Positions 9,013 to 16,907 of a stretch of DNA of 64,000 nt are shown in pieces. Numbering within the stretch: position 1 is the first letter of the stretch; the number at the start of each line of letters is the position of its first letter. The notes under the pieces are model-generated. The model did no database searches, was not told the origin of the DNA, and saw only the letters and a program-made list of their open reading frames with translations. The translations under genes were made by a program, and so were the position numbers. Source of the stretch: Sphingobium wenxiniae (lineage in GTDB: Bacteria; Pseudomonadota; Alphaproteobacteria; Sphingomonadales; Sphingomonadaceae); NCBI RefSeq assembly GCF_007830065.1, contig NZ_VLKK01000012.1, forward strand, positions 1 through 64,000, written 5' to 3'.

Positions 9013-10067
9013 AGCTGATGGCCCGTGCGGTCGCGCTTGGTCGCCAGATAGCGTTCGTTGTGGGGGTTGGCGGGCAGGATGATGGGCAGGCGCTCCACCA
9101 CCTCGATCCCCGCCGCTTCCAGCCCCGCGACCTTGCCCGGATTGTTGGTGAGCAGCCGCACCGCGCCGATGCCCAGCAGGTCCAGCATCCGCGCCGCCAC
9201 GGAAAAATCGCGCGCATCGACGGCGAAACCCAGGCGCACATTGGCATCCACCGTGTCGAAACCCTGGTCCTGCAAGGCATAGGCGCGCAGCTTGTTGACG
9301 AGGCCGATGCCGCGCCCCTCCTGCCGCAGATACAGCAGCACGCCCCATTGCGCGTCCGCGATCTGGTGCAGCGCCTGATGAAGCTGCGGCCCGCAATCGC
9401 ATTTGAGGCTGCCCAGCACATCGCCGGTCAGGCATTCGCTGTGCAGGCGGACGACCGGCGGCGCGGCGTTGCGCCGTCCCACGACCAGCGCGACATGCTC
9501 GCGCGGCTCGTCGGGACTGCGGAAGGCGACGATCTCCGCATTTTCCGCCGCCGAAACCGGCAGCCGCGCCCGTGTGGCGATGGCAAGGTGCGCGGCATCG
9601 TCATAGGCGGCGATATCCTGCGCGCTCGCCTCGCCCTCGCAGGCGCCTTCCCCGGTCACGAAGAAGGCCGGGAGGATGCCCGCCAGCCGCGCGAGCCGCA
9701 ACGCCGCCTTGGCCGCCGCCGGAGCCGCCAGCGCCTTGGCCAGGAACGGACCCTTGAGCGGCGAGGCGAGATCGCGCACCGGATCGGCGATGGCCATGGC
9801 GGCGTCATTGTCGATCCACGGCGCGCGCGCGATCAGCACGGGCATGTCGGGATCGGCCGCCGCGATCTGGTTGGCCAGCTTCAAGGTCTGCGCGCGGGCC
9901 GCCGAAATCAGGATATCGGCCTCCCCCACGGGGTCGAAATCCTTCGTCGTGACCGCGTCCGCCCCCTCGATCGCCATCAAACGCAGCGCGCCGTCCTCCG
10001 CCCGCACCGTCACGGCCCAGCCGCGGCGGAGGGCGTCGATGGCTCGGGCGGCGTCGCGCGCGCTCAT
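9009..10067 (-). CDS. ribA: GTP cyclohydrolase II with a non-canonical N-terminal domain
   Basis: First committed step of riboflavin synthesis: GTP to 2,5-diamino-6-ribosylamino-pyrimidinone phosphate. The C-terminal domain (about residue 165 onward) is complete: zinc ligands in HSECLTGDVLGSLKCDCGPQL, catalytic RQEGRGIGLVNKL and DTVDANVRLGF. The N-terminal ~160 residues occupy the place of DHBP synthase in RibBA fusions but lack its acidic DDEDRENEGD signature, so this domain is probably not an active RibB (inference). 352 aa from ATG 10067. The start overlaps the xth stop (ATGA) and the stop overlaps the L,D-transpeptidase start, so the three genes form a coupled unit. Confidence 0.93.
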   Translation of the reverse strand: MSARDAARAIDALRRGWAVTVRAEDGALRLMAIEGADAVTTKDFDPVGEADILISAARAQTLKLANQIAAADPDMPVLIARAPWIDNDAAMAIADPVRDLASPLKGPFLAKALAAPAAAKAALRLARLAGILPAFFVTGEGACEGEASAQDIAAYDDAAHLAIATRARLPVSAAENAEIVAFRSPDEPREHVALVVGRRNAAPPVVRLHSECLTGDVLGSLKCDCGPQLHQALHQIADAQWGVLLYLRQEGRGIGLVNKLRAYALQDQGFDTVDANVRLGFAVDARDFSVAARMLDLLGIGAVRLLTNNPGKVAGLEAAGIEVVERLPIILPANPHNERYLATKRDRTGHQL

Positions 10068-10864
10068 CAGAAGGCGAATTCCGTGATGATCGGCACATGG
10101 TCCGAGGGCCGCATCCAGCCCCGGATCGGTTCGACGACGCGATGGCTGACCGCCTTTTCCGCCACGTCCGTCGTCATCCACATATGATCCAGCCTGCGTC
10201 CCCGGTCGGACACGGCCCAATCGCGCGCCCGATAGCTCCACCATGTATAGAGGCGCTGCGGCGCGGGAAAGAATTTACGGCCGATGTCGACCCAGTCGTT
10301 CGACGCCTGCAACCGCGCCAGTATCTCGCATTCCAGGGGCGTGTGGCTGACGACGTTGAGGAGCTGCCTGTGGCTCCATACGTCGCATTCCATGGGCGCG
10401 ATGTTGAAATCGCCGGTCAGGATCGTCGGCTTGTTGTCCAGCGCCGTGGACCACTGGATCATCCGCTCCAGGAAATCGAGCTTCTGCCCGAATTTCGGAT
10501 TGAGTTCGCGGTCCGGCACGTCGCCGCCGGCGGGCACGTAGACATTTTCGATCCGCACGCCATTGTCCAGCCGCACGCCGACATGGCGCGCTTCGCCATT
10601 GGCTTGCCAGTCGAGCCGGTCATCCTCGCGGATCGGCACCTTGGACAGGATCGCCACGCCATGATGCATGGGCTGGCCGTTCAGCACCTGATGATTATAG
10701 CCGCGCTGGCGGAACAAGCCGGCGGGGAAGGTGTCGTTCACCACCTTCGTTTCCTGAAGACACACTATGTCGGGCGATTCTTCGATCAGGAACCGTTCGA
10801 CGATATCGAGCCGGGCACGGACGCTATTGATGTTCCAGGAAGCGATACTGAGCGTTTGGGGCAT
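10067..10864 (-). CDS. xth: exodeoxyribonuclease III / AP endonuclease
   Basis: Base-excision repair nuclease of the exonuclease III family, 265 aa. Signature residues are visible: SWNINSVRARL at the N-terminus, the metal-binding Glu in CLQETKV, GDFNIAP with catalytic Asp and Asn, and the C-terminal RLDHMW and SDHVPI motifs. It is first in the xth-ribA-L,D-transpeptidase unit on the minus strand. Start ATG 10864-10862 gives a standard N-terminus. A structured element with a terminator-like hairpin lies about 105 bp upstream. Confidence 0.95.
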   Translation of the reverse strand: MPQTLSIASWNINSVRARLDIVERFLIEESPDIVCLQETKVVNDTFPAGLFRQRGYNHQVLNGQPMHHGVAILSKVPIREDDRLDWQANGEARHVGVRLDNGVRIENVYVPAGGDVPDRELNPKFGQKLDFLERMIQWSTALDNKPTILTGDFNIAPMECDVWSHRQLLNVVSHTPLECEILARLQASNDWVDIGRKFFPAPQRLYTWWSYRARDWAVSDRGRRLDHMWMTTDVAEKAVSHRVVEPIRGWMRPSDHVPIITEFAF

Positions 10865-10970
10865 GCTGTTCCCCTAGGAGCCAATGCGCGGCTGTGCAAG
10901 GGCGGCTCGCCACGGCTTCATCGGTGCTCCGCCGGGAGGACGCCTGTGCGTGCCGGCGCCTCCAAAAGTA

Positions 10971-11004
10971 AGACCCCCGCTCCGGGGGCATGGAACGGGG
11001 GTCT
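10971..11004 (-). terminator. intrinsic terminator-like hairpin upstream of xth
   Basis: A 9-bp perfect stem (AGACCCCCG at 11004-10996 paired with CGGGGGTCT at 10979-10971, minus-strand sense) is followed by TTACTTTTGG. The U-run is interrupted but rich. It lies downstream of lolA and upstream of xth, so it could end the lolA transcript or attenuate readthrough into xth-ribA. Confidence 0.6.
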
Positions 11005-11110
11005 CGATCGCGCCCTTGAAGCGCTTTGCGACGAGAGAGGAACCGGGTAACAGGGGGGAAATCCCGATAGTGTCTCTCGCCGTGGATTTCTTGTTAGCGC
11101 CCCGCATATG
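10971..11110 (-). ncRNA. candidate structured RNA or leader between lolA and xth
   Basis: The 300-bp gap 10865-11164 has no convincing protein gene. Read on the minus strand, it contains GAAATCC and GGATTTC about 20 nt apart, a second competing pair GGCGAGAGA with TCTCTCGTC, and the terminator hairpin at 10971-11004. Mutually exclusive helices followed by a terminator resemble either a small RNA or an attenuator leader of xth-ribA. It does not contain the conserved FMN-riboswitch core. A minus-strand frame starting at 11107 (MRGANKKS...) runs through it but does not look protein-like. Tentative. Confidence 0.3.
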
Positions 11111-11164
11111 AGCCTTAGATGAACGGTCCGGAAGATTTTCCGCCCATCGCATGCCGCGCCCGGT

Positions 11165-11803
11165 TCAGCCGCCCGGCGCGCGGCCTTTCGGCCTGGGATC
11201 GACCCAGCGGAAGGCGGAATCGGCCACCGGCACGCCATAGCGGACGTTGGAGAGGCGCACGGCCGTGCGGTTGTTCTGGGAATCCAGCGCGACCCAGCCA
11301 TAAAGCTGCAAGCCCGCGGGGGCGGAAGGATCGCGATTGAAGATCATGGTGATCGTGCCATATTCCGGCCGCTTGGGATCGCGCGCCTGGACGGACAGGA
11401 CATTGGGATCGCCGGTCTGGATCACCTTGCCGAATTTCGACAGGTCCTTGGAAGGATCGATCAACGCGCCCAGCGGCGAATTGCCGATCGGCCAGCGCTG
11501 CACCTGCCGCACTTCATAGTCGATCATGGTCAGCGCCTTGCCGTCGCCCACGATCAGCAGCGGCACGCCCTTTTGATACTGGAACCGGATCTTGCCCGGC
11601 TGCTTCAGCGTCAGTTGGCCGGTCAGGGTCTGGCCGTTGCGATCCGTCTGCGAAAAATCGGCGGTCATGGTCGTGACCGCGCGGATATAGGCATTGACCT
11701 GCGATAGGTCGGAAGGTTGCTGTTGGGCCGCGACCGGCGCGACCGGCAAGGCGAATGGCGCTGCGGTCAGGGCCAGGATCAAAGGCGCGATCACCCGCTT
11801 CAT
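11165..11803 (-). CDS. lolA: outer-membrane lipoprotein carrier protein LolA
   Basis: Periplasmic chaperone that carries lipoproteins from the LolCDE complex to the outer membrane. 212 aa with a signal peptide (MKRVIAPLILALTAAPFALP..., cleavage near AAQQQ). The mature part has the LolA features MTADFSQTDRNGQTLTGQLTL and the aromatic KIRFQYQ strand. I chose ATG 11803-11801, with GGAG 10 nt upstream, over an in-frame ATG at 11830. It is the last gene before the structured gap upstream of xth; ftsK lies 546 bp upstream on the same strand with a small-RNA candidate between. Confidence 0.9.
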   Translation of the reverse strand: MKRVIAPLILALTAAPFALPVAPVAAQQQPSDLSQVNAYIRAVTTMTADFSQTDRNGQTLTGQLTLKQPGKIRFQYQKGVPLLIVGDGKALTMIDYEVRQVQRWPIGNSPLGALIDPSKDLSKFGKVIQTGDPNVLSVQARDPKRPEYGTITMIFNRDPSAPAGLQLYGWVALDSQNNRTAVRLSNVRYGVPVADSAFRWVDPRPKGRAPGG

Positions 11804-11912
11804 GCATTTTTCTCCATAGGTTGAGGGCATTTAGCCTGAAGCTTTTCCCTTTGGCCGGAAACATTCTCGTCGCTGGTTGCCGCATCTGGCCGCACGCCTC
11901 CAGCTTCGGGCC

Positions 11913-11932
11913 GTTGACGATAGAGCGTCAAC
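11913..11932. promoter_or_regulatory. inverted repeat in the lolA upstream region
   Basis: Perfect 7-bp inverted repeat GTTGACG-N6-CGTCAAC about 110 bp upstream of the lolA start. No U-run follows on either strand in the right place for a terminator, so it could be a protein-binding site. Its minus-strand arm also offers a TTGACG -35-like hexamer. The function is unknown. Confidence 0.3.
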
Positions 11933-12050
11933 TGAAAAAAGGCTCTAGGAAGTCCGGCTTGAACCCGCCGTGAACCTGGCTGTTCCCGCCGATCCGCAGG
12001 CAGGGGCCGTCCGGCCATGCAAAAGGCGATTGCCGCAATCTTGCGACGGC

Positions 12051-12096
12051 AGCTTTCGCTGGCATGACGAATGGCTATGTCCGCCTTTCACCCAAA
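12051..12096. repeat. dispersed composite repeat, copy 1
   Basis: Carries CTTTCGCTGGCATGACG followed by TATGTCCGCCTTTCACCCAAAC. The same two blocks recur, in the same order, at 30702-30769 and 52605-52722. This copy lacks the left palindromic arm. It is non-coding and lies between lolA and the small-RNA candidate at 12137. Confidence 0.55.
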
Positions 12097-12136
12097 CCCG
12101 ATATTCAGCACGGGTTTACAAGCTGCTCAATCCGCC

Positions 12137-12168
12137 AAAAAAAAAAGGGCCGATCCGAAGACCAGCCC
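12137..12168 (-). terminator. intrinsic terminator of small-RNA candidate A
   Basis: On the minus strand GGGCTGGTC-TTCG-GATCGGCCC forms a 9-bp stem with two G-U pairs and a UUCG loop, followed by ten T. This is a textbook Rho-independent terminator. Confidence 0.88.
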
Positions 12169-12245
12169 TGGAAAAGTTTTAGGAGAGGATGCCTGAAAGG
12201 CCCGTTCCTGTTGGCGGATGTTCTCCTCTCCCGCAACTGCGAAGG
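12137..12245 (-). ncRNA. candidate small RNA, copy A of a paralogous pair
   Basis: Minus-strand element between ftsK and lolA, in a 546-bp gap without protein genes. It aligns without gaps to a second element at 18390-18490. The shared parts are a promoter-like GGTTGCA at 12274-12268, an internal palindrome CGCAGTTGCG, a perfect 33-bp block (12177-12209) containing the small hairpin GCCT-TTC-AGGC and the C-rich stretch CATCCTCTCCT, and a terminator. CTCTCCT is complementary to Shine-Dalgarno sequences, as in several alphaproteobacterial trans-acting small RNAs (family knowledge; the match to any named family is not shown). The predicted RNA is about 100 nt. The 5' end is a guess from the promoter-like motif. 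Confidence 0.6.
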
Positions 12246-12349
12246 AACGGAGAGCAATTGCAAAATTTGCAACCGCTCACGTAAAGGCCTGATTGCAAAC
12301 ATTAAAAATGGGAAGAAAAGCACCGGCAGGTAAATTCATATGCCTTTGG

Positions 12350-14668
12350 TTAGAGCGGGTTTCCGTTTTCATCCCGCAGCACTTCCCGTCGGCCGACATG
12401 ATTCGGGGCGCCGACCAGCCCGTCCTCCTCCATCCGTTCGATCAGGCGGGCCGCGCTGTTGTAGCCGACGCGCAACTGCCGCTGGAGCCAGCTTGTCGAC
12501 GCCTTCTGATTCTCGAACACCAGTTGGCACGCCTTGCGGTAGAGCTGGGCGTCCGGGCTGTCGTCGCCCAGGTCCACGCCGTCCAGGGCGAAGCTGCCTT
12601 CCTCCGGCTCCTCGGTGACGGCGGAAATATAGTCGGGCTGGCCCTGCGCGCGCCAGTGATCGGCGACCACGCGCACTTCGTCGTCGGACACGAAGGGACC
12701 ATGCACGCGCATCAGCCCCTTGCCGCCATGCATGTACAGCATGTCGCCCTTGCCCAGCAGCTGTTCCGCCCCCTGCTCGCCCAGGATGGTGCGGCTGTCG
12801 ATCTTGCTGGTCACGAAGAAGCTGATCCGGGTCGGCAGGTTCGCCTTGATGACGCCGGTGATGACGTCGACCGAGGGGCGCTGCGTCGCGAGGATCAGGT
12901 GGATGCCCGCCGCGCGGGCTTTCTGGGCAAGCCGCTGGATCAGGAATTCGACTTCCTTGCCCGCCGTCATCATGAGGTCGGCCAGTTCGTCCACCACCAC
13001 CACGATCTGCGGCAACGGCTGGAAATCGAGCTGCTCCTCCTCATAGATCGGCTTGCCGGTTTCCGGGTCGTAGCCGGTCTGGACCCGCCTGCCGAGCGGC
13101 TTGCCCTTGGCCTTGGCGGCGCGCACCTTCTCATTATAGTTGGCCAGGTTGCGGACGGAGATGGACGCCATCATGCGATAGCGGTCCTCCATCTGCTCCA
13201 CCGCCCATTTGAGCGCCCGGATCGCCTTGCTCGGCTCGGTCACGACCGGCGAGAGCAGATGCGGGATGTCGTCATAGGTCGACAGTTCCAGCATCTTGGG
13301 ATCGATCATGATGAGCCGCAACTGATCGGGCGTCATGCGGTAGAGCAGCGACAGGATCATGGCGTTGAGGCCGACGGATTTACCCGACCCGGTGGTGCCC
13401 GCGATCAGCAGGTGCGGCATGGGCGCGAGGTCTGCGATGATCGGCTCGCCCGAGATGTTCTTGCCCAGGATGATGGGCAGGGTCGCTTCCTGCCCGAACT
13501 GTTCCGACGTGATGAGTTCGCGGAAGGACACGCCCTCGCGATTGGCGTTGGGCAGTTCGATGCCGATCACCGTGCGTCCCGGAATCGTCGCGACGCGGGC
13601 CGACAGCGCGGACATGTTGCGGGCGATGTCATCGGCGAGCGCGATCACCCGGCTCGCCTTGATGCCGGGCGCGGGCTCCAGCTCATACATGGTGACGACC
13701 GGGCCGGGGCGCACCTCGACGATATTGCCCTTCACATGGAAGTCGTCGAGCACGCTTTCGAGCAGGCGCGCATTGCGCTCCAGCGCGGCCTTGTCGATCT
13801 TCTGCCCCTGCCCCGCCGGGATGGGATTGAGCAGGTCGGGCGATGGCAGCGAGCTGTTGCCGAACAGGTCGTCCTGCGACACCGGCGCGACCGGACGCTG
13901 GGACGGGGCGGGCTTGGGCGACTGGATGGTGATCGGCGGTTTGGGTTCGTTCGTCACGGTCTTGCGCGGCGCGATCACGCGCTCGGCGCCATCCTCCTCC
14001 TCATCCTCATCAGCCGGGACGCGGCCCGGAAGCGCGAAGGCCGGACGCGGCAGGTTGAGGCGCGGCAATGCAGGCCGGCGCAGCGCGAGGATCGGCTTTT
14101 CCAGCGCCAGGCTGCGATACCAGACATAGAGACCCGCGACCAGCGTCAGAACGACGAGGGCGCCGATGGCCCAGCCCTGAAAGGCGGGAATCTGCGCCGA
14201 CAGGCTCATGATGCCGCGGGCGAAGACAAGGGCGATGACGCCGCCCCAGCCCGCGGGCAGCCCCACCAGCGGATCGGGCTGGAACAGCGCGAGGGCAAGG
14301 CCGACAAGGACGATGCCGGTCAGGCATTTGCCGAACTGTCCCTTCCACTCGCTCATGTCCTGATCGCCCCACAGGCGGCGCGCGGTGATCGCCATCAGCG
14401 GCAGCACAAGCGCGGCGGGCACGCCCAGCAGCCACAGCAGGAAATCCGCCGTCCATGCGCCGGGAAGCTGCATCACGTTCCGCACCTGATCGCCCGCCAC
14501 CGTGTTCATCGACGGGTCGCTGGGCGTATAGCTGAGCAGCGCCAGCGCCAGGAACAGCGTGGCCAGCAACAGCGCGATCGAACCGATCAGCGCCCCGCTG
14601 CGGATCAGGCTGCGTTTCAGCATTTCGCGCCATTCCGGCGTGCGCTTGATTCCGCGGCTCACGGCCAT
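12350..14668 (-). CDS. ftsK: DNA translocase FtsK
   Basis: Septum-located motor that pumps DNA and coordinates chromosome dimer resolution with division. 772 aa. N-terminal membrane helices (about residues 20-175) are followed by a proline-rich linker and the motor with Walker A GTTGSGKSVGLN and Walker B IVVVVDELADLM. The C-terminal gamma winged helix (SWLQRQLRVGYNSAARLIERM) reads KOPS sequences. The linker is short compared with E. coli FtsK. It is transcribed toward the small-RNA candidate and lolA. Confidence 0.96.
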   Translation of the reverse strand: MAVSRGIKRTPEWREMLKRSLIRSGALIGSIALLLATLFLALALLSYTPSDPSMNTVAGDQVRNVMQLPGAWTADFLLWLLGVPAALVLPLMAITARRLWGDQDMSEWKGQFGKCLTGIVLVGLALALFQPDPLVGLPAGWGGVIALVFARGIMSLSAQIPAFQGWAIGALVVLTLVAGLYVWYRSLALEKPILALRRPALPRLNLPRPAFALPGRVPADEDEEEDGAERVIAPRKTVTNEPKPPITIQSPKPAPSQRPVAPVSQDDLFGNSSLPSPDLLNPIPAGQGQKIDKAALERNARLLESVLDDFHVKGNIVEVRPGPVVTMYELEPAPGIKASRVIALADDIARNMSALSARVATIPGRTVIGIELPNANREGVSFRELITSEQFGQEATLPIILGKNISGEPIIADLAPMPHLLIAGTTGSGKSVGLNAMILSLLYRMTPDQLRLIMIDPKMLELSTYDDIPHLLSPVVTEPSKAIRALKWAVEQMEDRYRMMASISVRNLANYNEKVRAAKAKGKPLGRRVQTGYDPETGKPIYEEEQLDFQPLPQIVVVVDELADLMMTAGKEVEFLIQRLAQKARAAGIHLILATQRPSVDVITGVIKANLPTRISFFVTSKIDSRTILGEQGAEQLLGKGDMLYMHGGKGLMRVHGPFVSDDEVRVVADHWRAQGQPDYISAVTEEPEEGSFALDGVDLGDDSPDAQLYRKACQLVFENQKASTSWLQRQLRVGYNSAARLIERMEEDGLVGAPNHVGRREVLRDENGNPL

Positions 14669-14768
14669 GGCTTGCTATGTCCCCCAAATGTTCCGTTTCG
14701 GCACAATGCGCCGAGCAGGGAGTCCGCGTCAAGAGTCCGCCCTATCGGCTCGTCCCGAACCGGGCTTT

Positions 14769-15680
14769 TCAGGCGACGCCGGGTTCGACATGGGGCGCGT
14801 TCGGCAGCGACGCCTTCGGCTTGAAACGGGCCGCGATCAGGCATCCCGCCACGATCAGCAGGGCGCCCGCCACGGTGCTGAACGTCAACTGCTCGTCAAA
14901 GACGAACCAGCCGATCAGCGCGGACCACAGGAAGGCGCTATATTCGACGGGGATGAGCCGCTGCGCCTCCGACCGGGCATAGGCCCAGGCCAGCAGCGCA
15001 AGCGACGTGAAGGCGACGCCGGCAGCCAGCAGGATAAGCGGCGCGGCCGTGCGCGGCGGAATCCCGGCCCAAAGCGGAGCGCCCAGCGAAAACACGCCCA
15101 GCATGACGAGATGCTGGAAGAACGCCACCTCCACAGGGGAGGCGAGCTGCGCCTGCTGCCGCTGGAGGATCAGATTCCACGCGAAGAGCACCGCCGAGAG
15201 CAGCACGGCAAACGCGCCCAGCACCGCGGCCAGATCATAATCCCCGCCGATCCGTCCCGCCATGATGACGCCCACGCCGATCAGGCCCAGCGCCGAAGCG
15301 CCGATGGCCTGCCGCCCGACAGGCTCCTTGAGCAGGAGGGCGGCCAGATAGAGGGCGATGAGCGGCGCGATGAAAGAGAGCGCGACCGCTTCCGCCAGCG
15401 GAAGATGCATCAGGCCATAGAAGAAGAGCGGCGCCATCAACGACACGGCAAGACCGCGGATCAGGTGCAGGCGCAGCACCGCCCGGACGGGCCATTTCTG
15501 CCGCGTCGCCAGCATCAGCGCCAGTCCCAGCACGCTGCCCGCCAATGCCCGCCAGAACAGCGCATTATAGAGGCCGATGGAAAGGCTCAGCCCCTTCATC
15601 AGGCCGTCCATGATCGAAAACAGCCCGACCCCGGCGCAGCAGATCAGGAAGGGGACGGCGAAGGAACGGGATTGGGGCAT
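14769..15680 (-). CDS. DMT superfamily (EamA-type) transporter
   Basis: 303 aa, strongly hydrophobic throughout, with about ten predicted membrane segments in two EamA-like halves (each with an internal glycine-rich repeat, e.g. LKEPVGRQAIGASALGLIGVG and FDEQLTFSTVAGALLIVAGC). Such proteins export small metabolites such as amino acids or S-adenosylmethionine. The substrate cannot be inferred from the sequence. The start is ATG 15680-15678. It lies 15 bp downstream of ispG on the same strand and may be co-transcribed with it. ftsK starts 100 bp downstream. Confidence 0.85.
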   Translation of the reverse strand: MPQSRSFAVPFLICCAGVGLFSIMDGLMKGLSLSIGLYNALFWRALAGSVLGLALMLATRQKWPVRAVLRLHLIRGLAVSLMAPLFFYGLMHLPLAEAVALSFIAPLIALYLAALLLKEPVGRQAIGASALGLIGVGVIMAGRIGGDYDLAAVLGAFAVLLSAVLFAWNLILQRQQAQLASPVEVAFFQHLVMLGVFSLGAPLWAGIPPRTAAPLILLAAGVAFTSLALLAWAYARSEAQRLIPVEYSAFLWSALIGWFVFDEQLTFSTVAGALLIVAGCLIAARFKPKASLPNAPHVEPGVA

Positions 15681-15695
15681 GGCGCGGAAGAGCGC

Positions 15696-16841
15696 TTATT
15701 CCGCTGCTTCGGGATGGCCCGCGTCCGTCATGTCCGCCTCGATCTCCGCCGCCTTGGCTTCGACCAGCTTCACGATATGGTCGATCATGCCTTCGTCCTG
15801 CACGATATGATCGGTGACGCCGGACAGATAGACCATATGCTTGCCCGCGCCACCGCCGGTCAGGCCGATGTCGGTTTCCCGCGCTTCGCCAGGTCCGTTT
15901 ACGACGCAGCCCAGCACCGAAAGCGAGAGCGGCGTATGGATATGCTGGAGCCTTTCCTCCAGCGCCTGCACGGTGCGGATCACGTCGAAGCCCTGCCGCG
16001 CGCAGCTTGGGCAACTGATCACCTTCACCCCGCGCGTGCGGATGCCCAGCGATTTGAGGATCTCATAGCCGACGCGCACTTCCTCTTCCGGCTCGGCCGA
16101 CAGGGACACGCGGATCGTGTCGCCGATCCCCGCCCAGAGCAGGTTGCCGATGCCGATGGCGCTTTTCACCGTCCCGCCGATCAGGCCGCCCGCTTCGGTG
16201 ATGCCCAGATGCAGCGGGCAATCCACCGCCTCGGCAAGCTGCATATAGGCCGCGACGGCCAGGAACACGTCGCTGGCCTTCACCGCGACCTTATAGTCGT
16301 GGAAATCCTGGTCCTGGAGCAGCTTGATATGGTCGAGCGCGCTTTCGACCAGCGCTTCGGGGCAAGGCTCCCCATATTTTTCGAGCAGGTCCTTTTCGAG
16401 GCTGCCGGCATTGACGCCGATGCGGATCGAGCAGCCATTGGCCTTGGCCGCGTCCACCACTTCCTTGACGCGGGCTTCGCTGCCGATGTTGCCCGGATTG
16501 ATGCGAAGGCAGGCCGCGCCCGCGTCCGCCGCCTCCAGCGCGCGCTTATAGTGGAAATGGATGTCCGCGACGATCGGCACGCGGGCGGCGCGCACGATCT
16601 GCTTGAGCGCGGCGGTCGATTCCTCGTCCGGGCAGGACACGCGGATGATGTCGACGCCCACCTCCTCGCAGCGGCGGATCTGGTCGATCGTCGCCTTTGC
16701 GTCGAAGGTCGGCGTGTTGGTCATGGTCTGCACCGTCACCGGCGCGCCGCCGCCGACGGGCACATTGCCGACCATGATCTGCCGCGACTGCCGCCGGGCG
16801 ATGTCGCGCCAGGGGCGCAGGCCGGGATTATGGTCTGACAT
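15696..16841 (-). CDS. ispG: 4-hydroxy-3-methylbut-2-enyl diphosphate synthase (flavodoxin)
   Basis: Iron-sulfur enzyme of the MEP isoprenoid pathway, converting MEcPP to HMBPP. 381 aa, typical of the bacterial short form. The [4Fe-4S] ligands are seen in [13 protein letters not shown] and [10 protein letters not shown]. The N-terminal TIM-barrel domain begins with [18 protein letters not shown]. The start codon 16841-16839 directly follows a strong hairpin whose 3' arm contains the only good Shine-Dalgarno (GGAG at 16855-16852). Confidence 0.96.
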   Translation of the reverse strand: MSDHNPGLRPWRDIARRQSRQIMVGNVPVGGGAPVTVQTMTNTPTFDAKATIDQIRRCEEVGVDIIRVSCPDEESTAALKQIVRAARVPIVADIHFHYKRALEAADAGAACLRINPGNIGSEARVKEVVDAAKANGCSIRIGVNAGSLEKDLLEKYGEPCPEALVESALDHIKLLQDQDFHDYKVAVKASDVFLAVAAYMQLAEAVDCPLHLGITEAGGLIGGTVKSAIGIGNLLWAGIGDTIRVSLSAEPEEEVRVGYEILKSLGIRTRGVKVISCPSCARQGFDVIRTVQALEERLQHIHTPLSLSVLGCVVNGPGEARETDIGLTGGGAGKHMVYLSGVTDHIVQDEGMIDHIVKLVEAKAAEIEADMTDAGHPEAAE

Positions 16842-16845
16842 GAAA

Positions 16846-16873
16846 AGGAGGCTCCGTGATGATGGAGCCTCCT
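16846..16873 (-). terminator. hairpin between the FadL-type gene and ispG, overlapping the ispG ribosome binding site
   Basis: A perfect 10-bp inverted repeat (AGGAGGCTCC, 8-nt loop, GGAGCCTCCT) is followed on the minus strand by TTTT and then, one base later, the ispG ATG. It looks like the terminator of the upstream porin gene. The 3' arm also holds GGAG placed 10 nt before the ispG start, so folding would hide that ribosome binding site. Confidence 0.7.
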
Positions 16874-16907
16874 ATAGTGCTTTATCGCGCCGGTTAGAAG
16901 CGCCGCG

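Noticed and set aside
10865-11164. FMN riboswitch upstream of the ribA unit
   Set aside because: I looked for the conserved RFN core (GGGGCAGGGTGAAATTCCC and AGTCCGGATG) and it is absent; the structure seen is different.
12293-14824. 843-codon plus-strand frame
   Set aside because: Antisense to ftsK, with low-complexity His/Arg/Gln composition and no motif. Not a gene.
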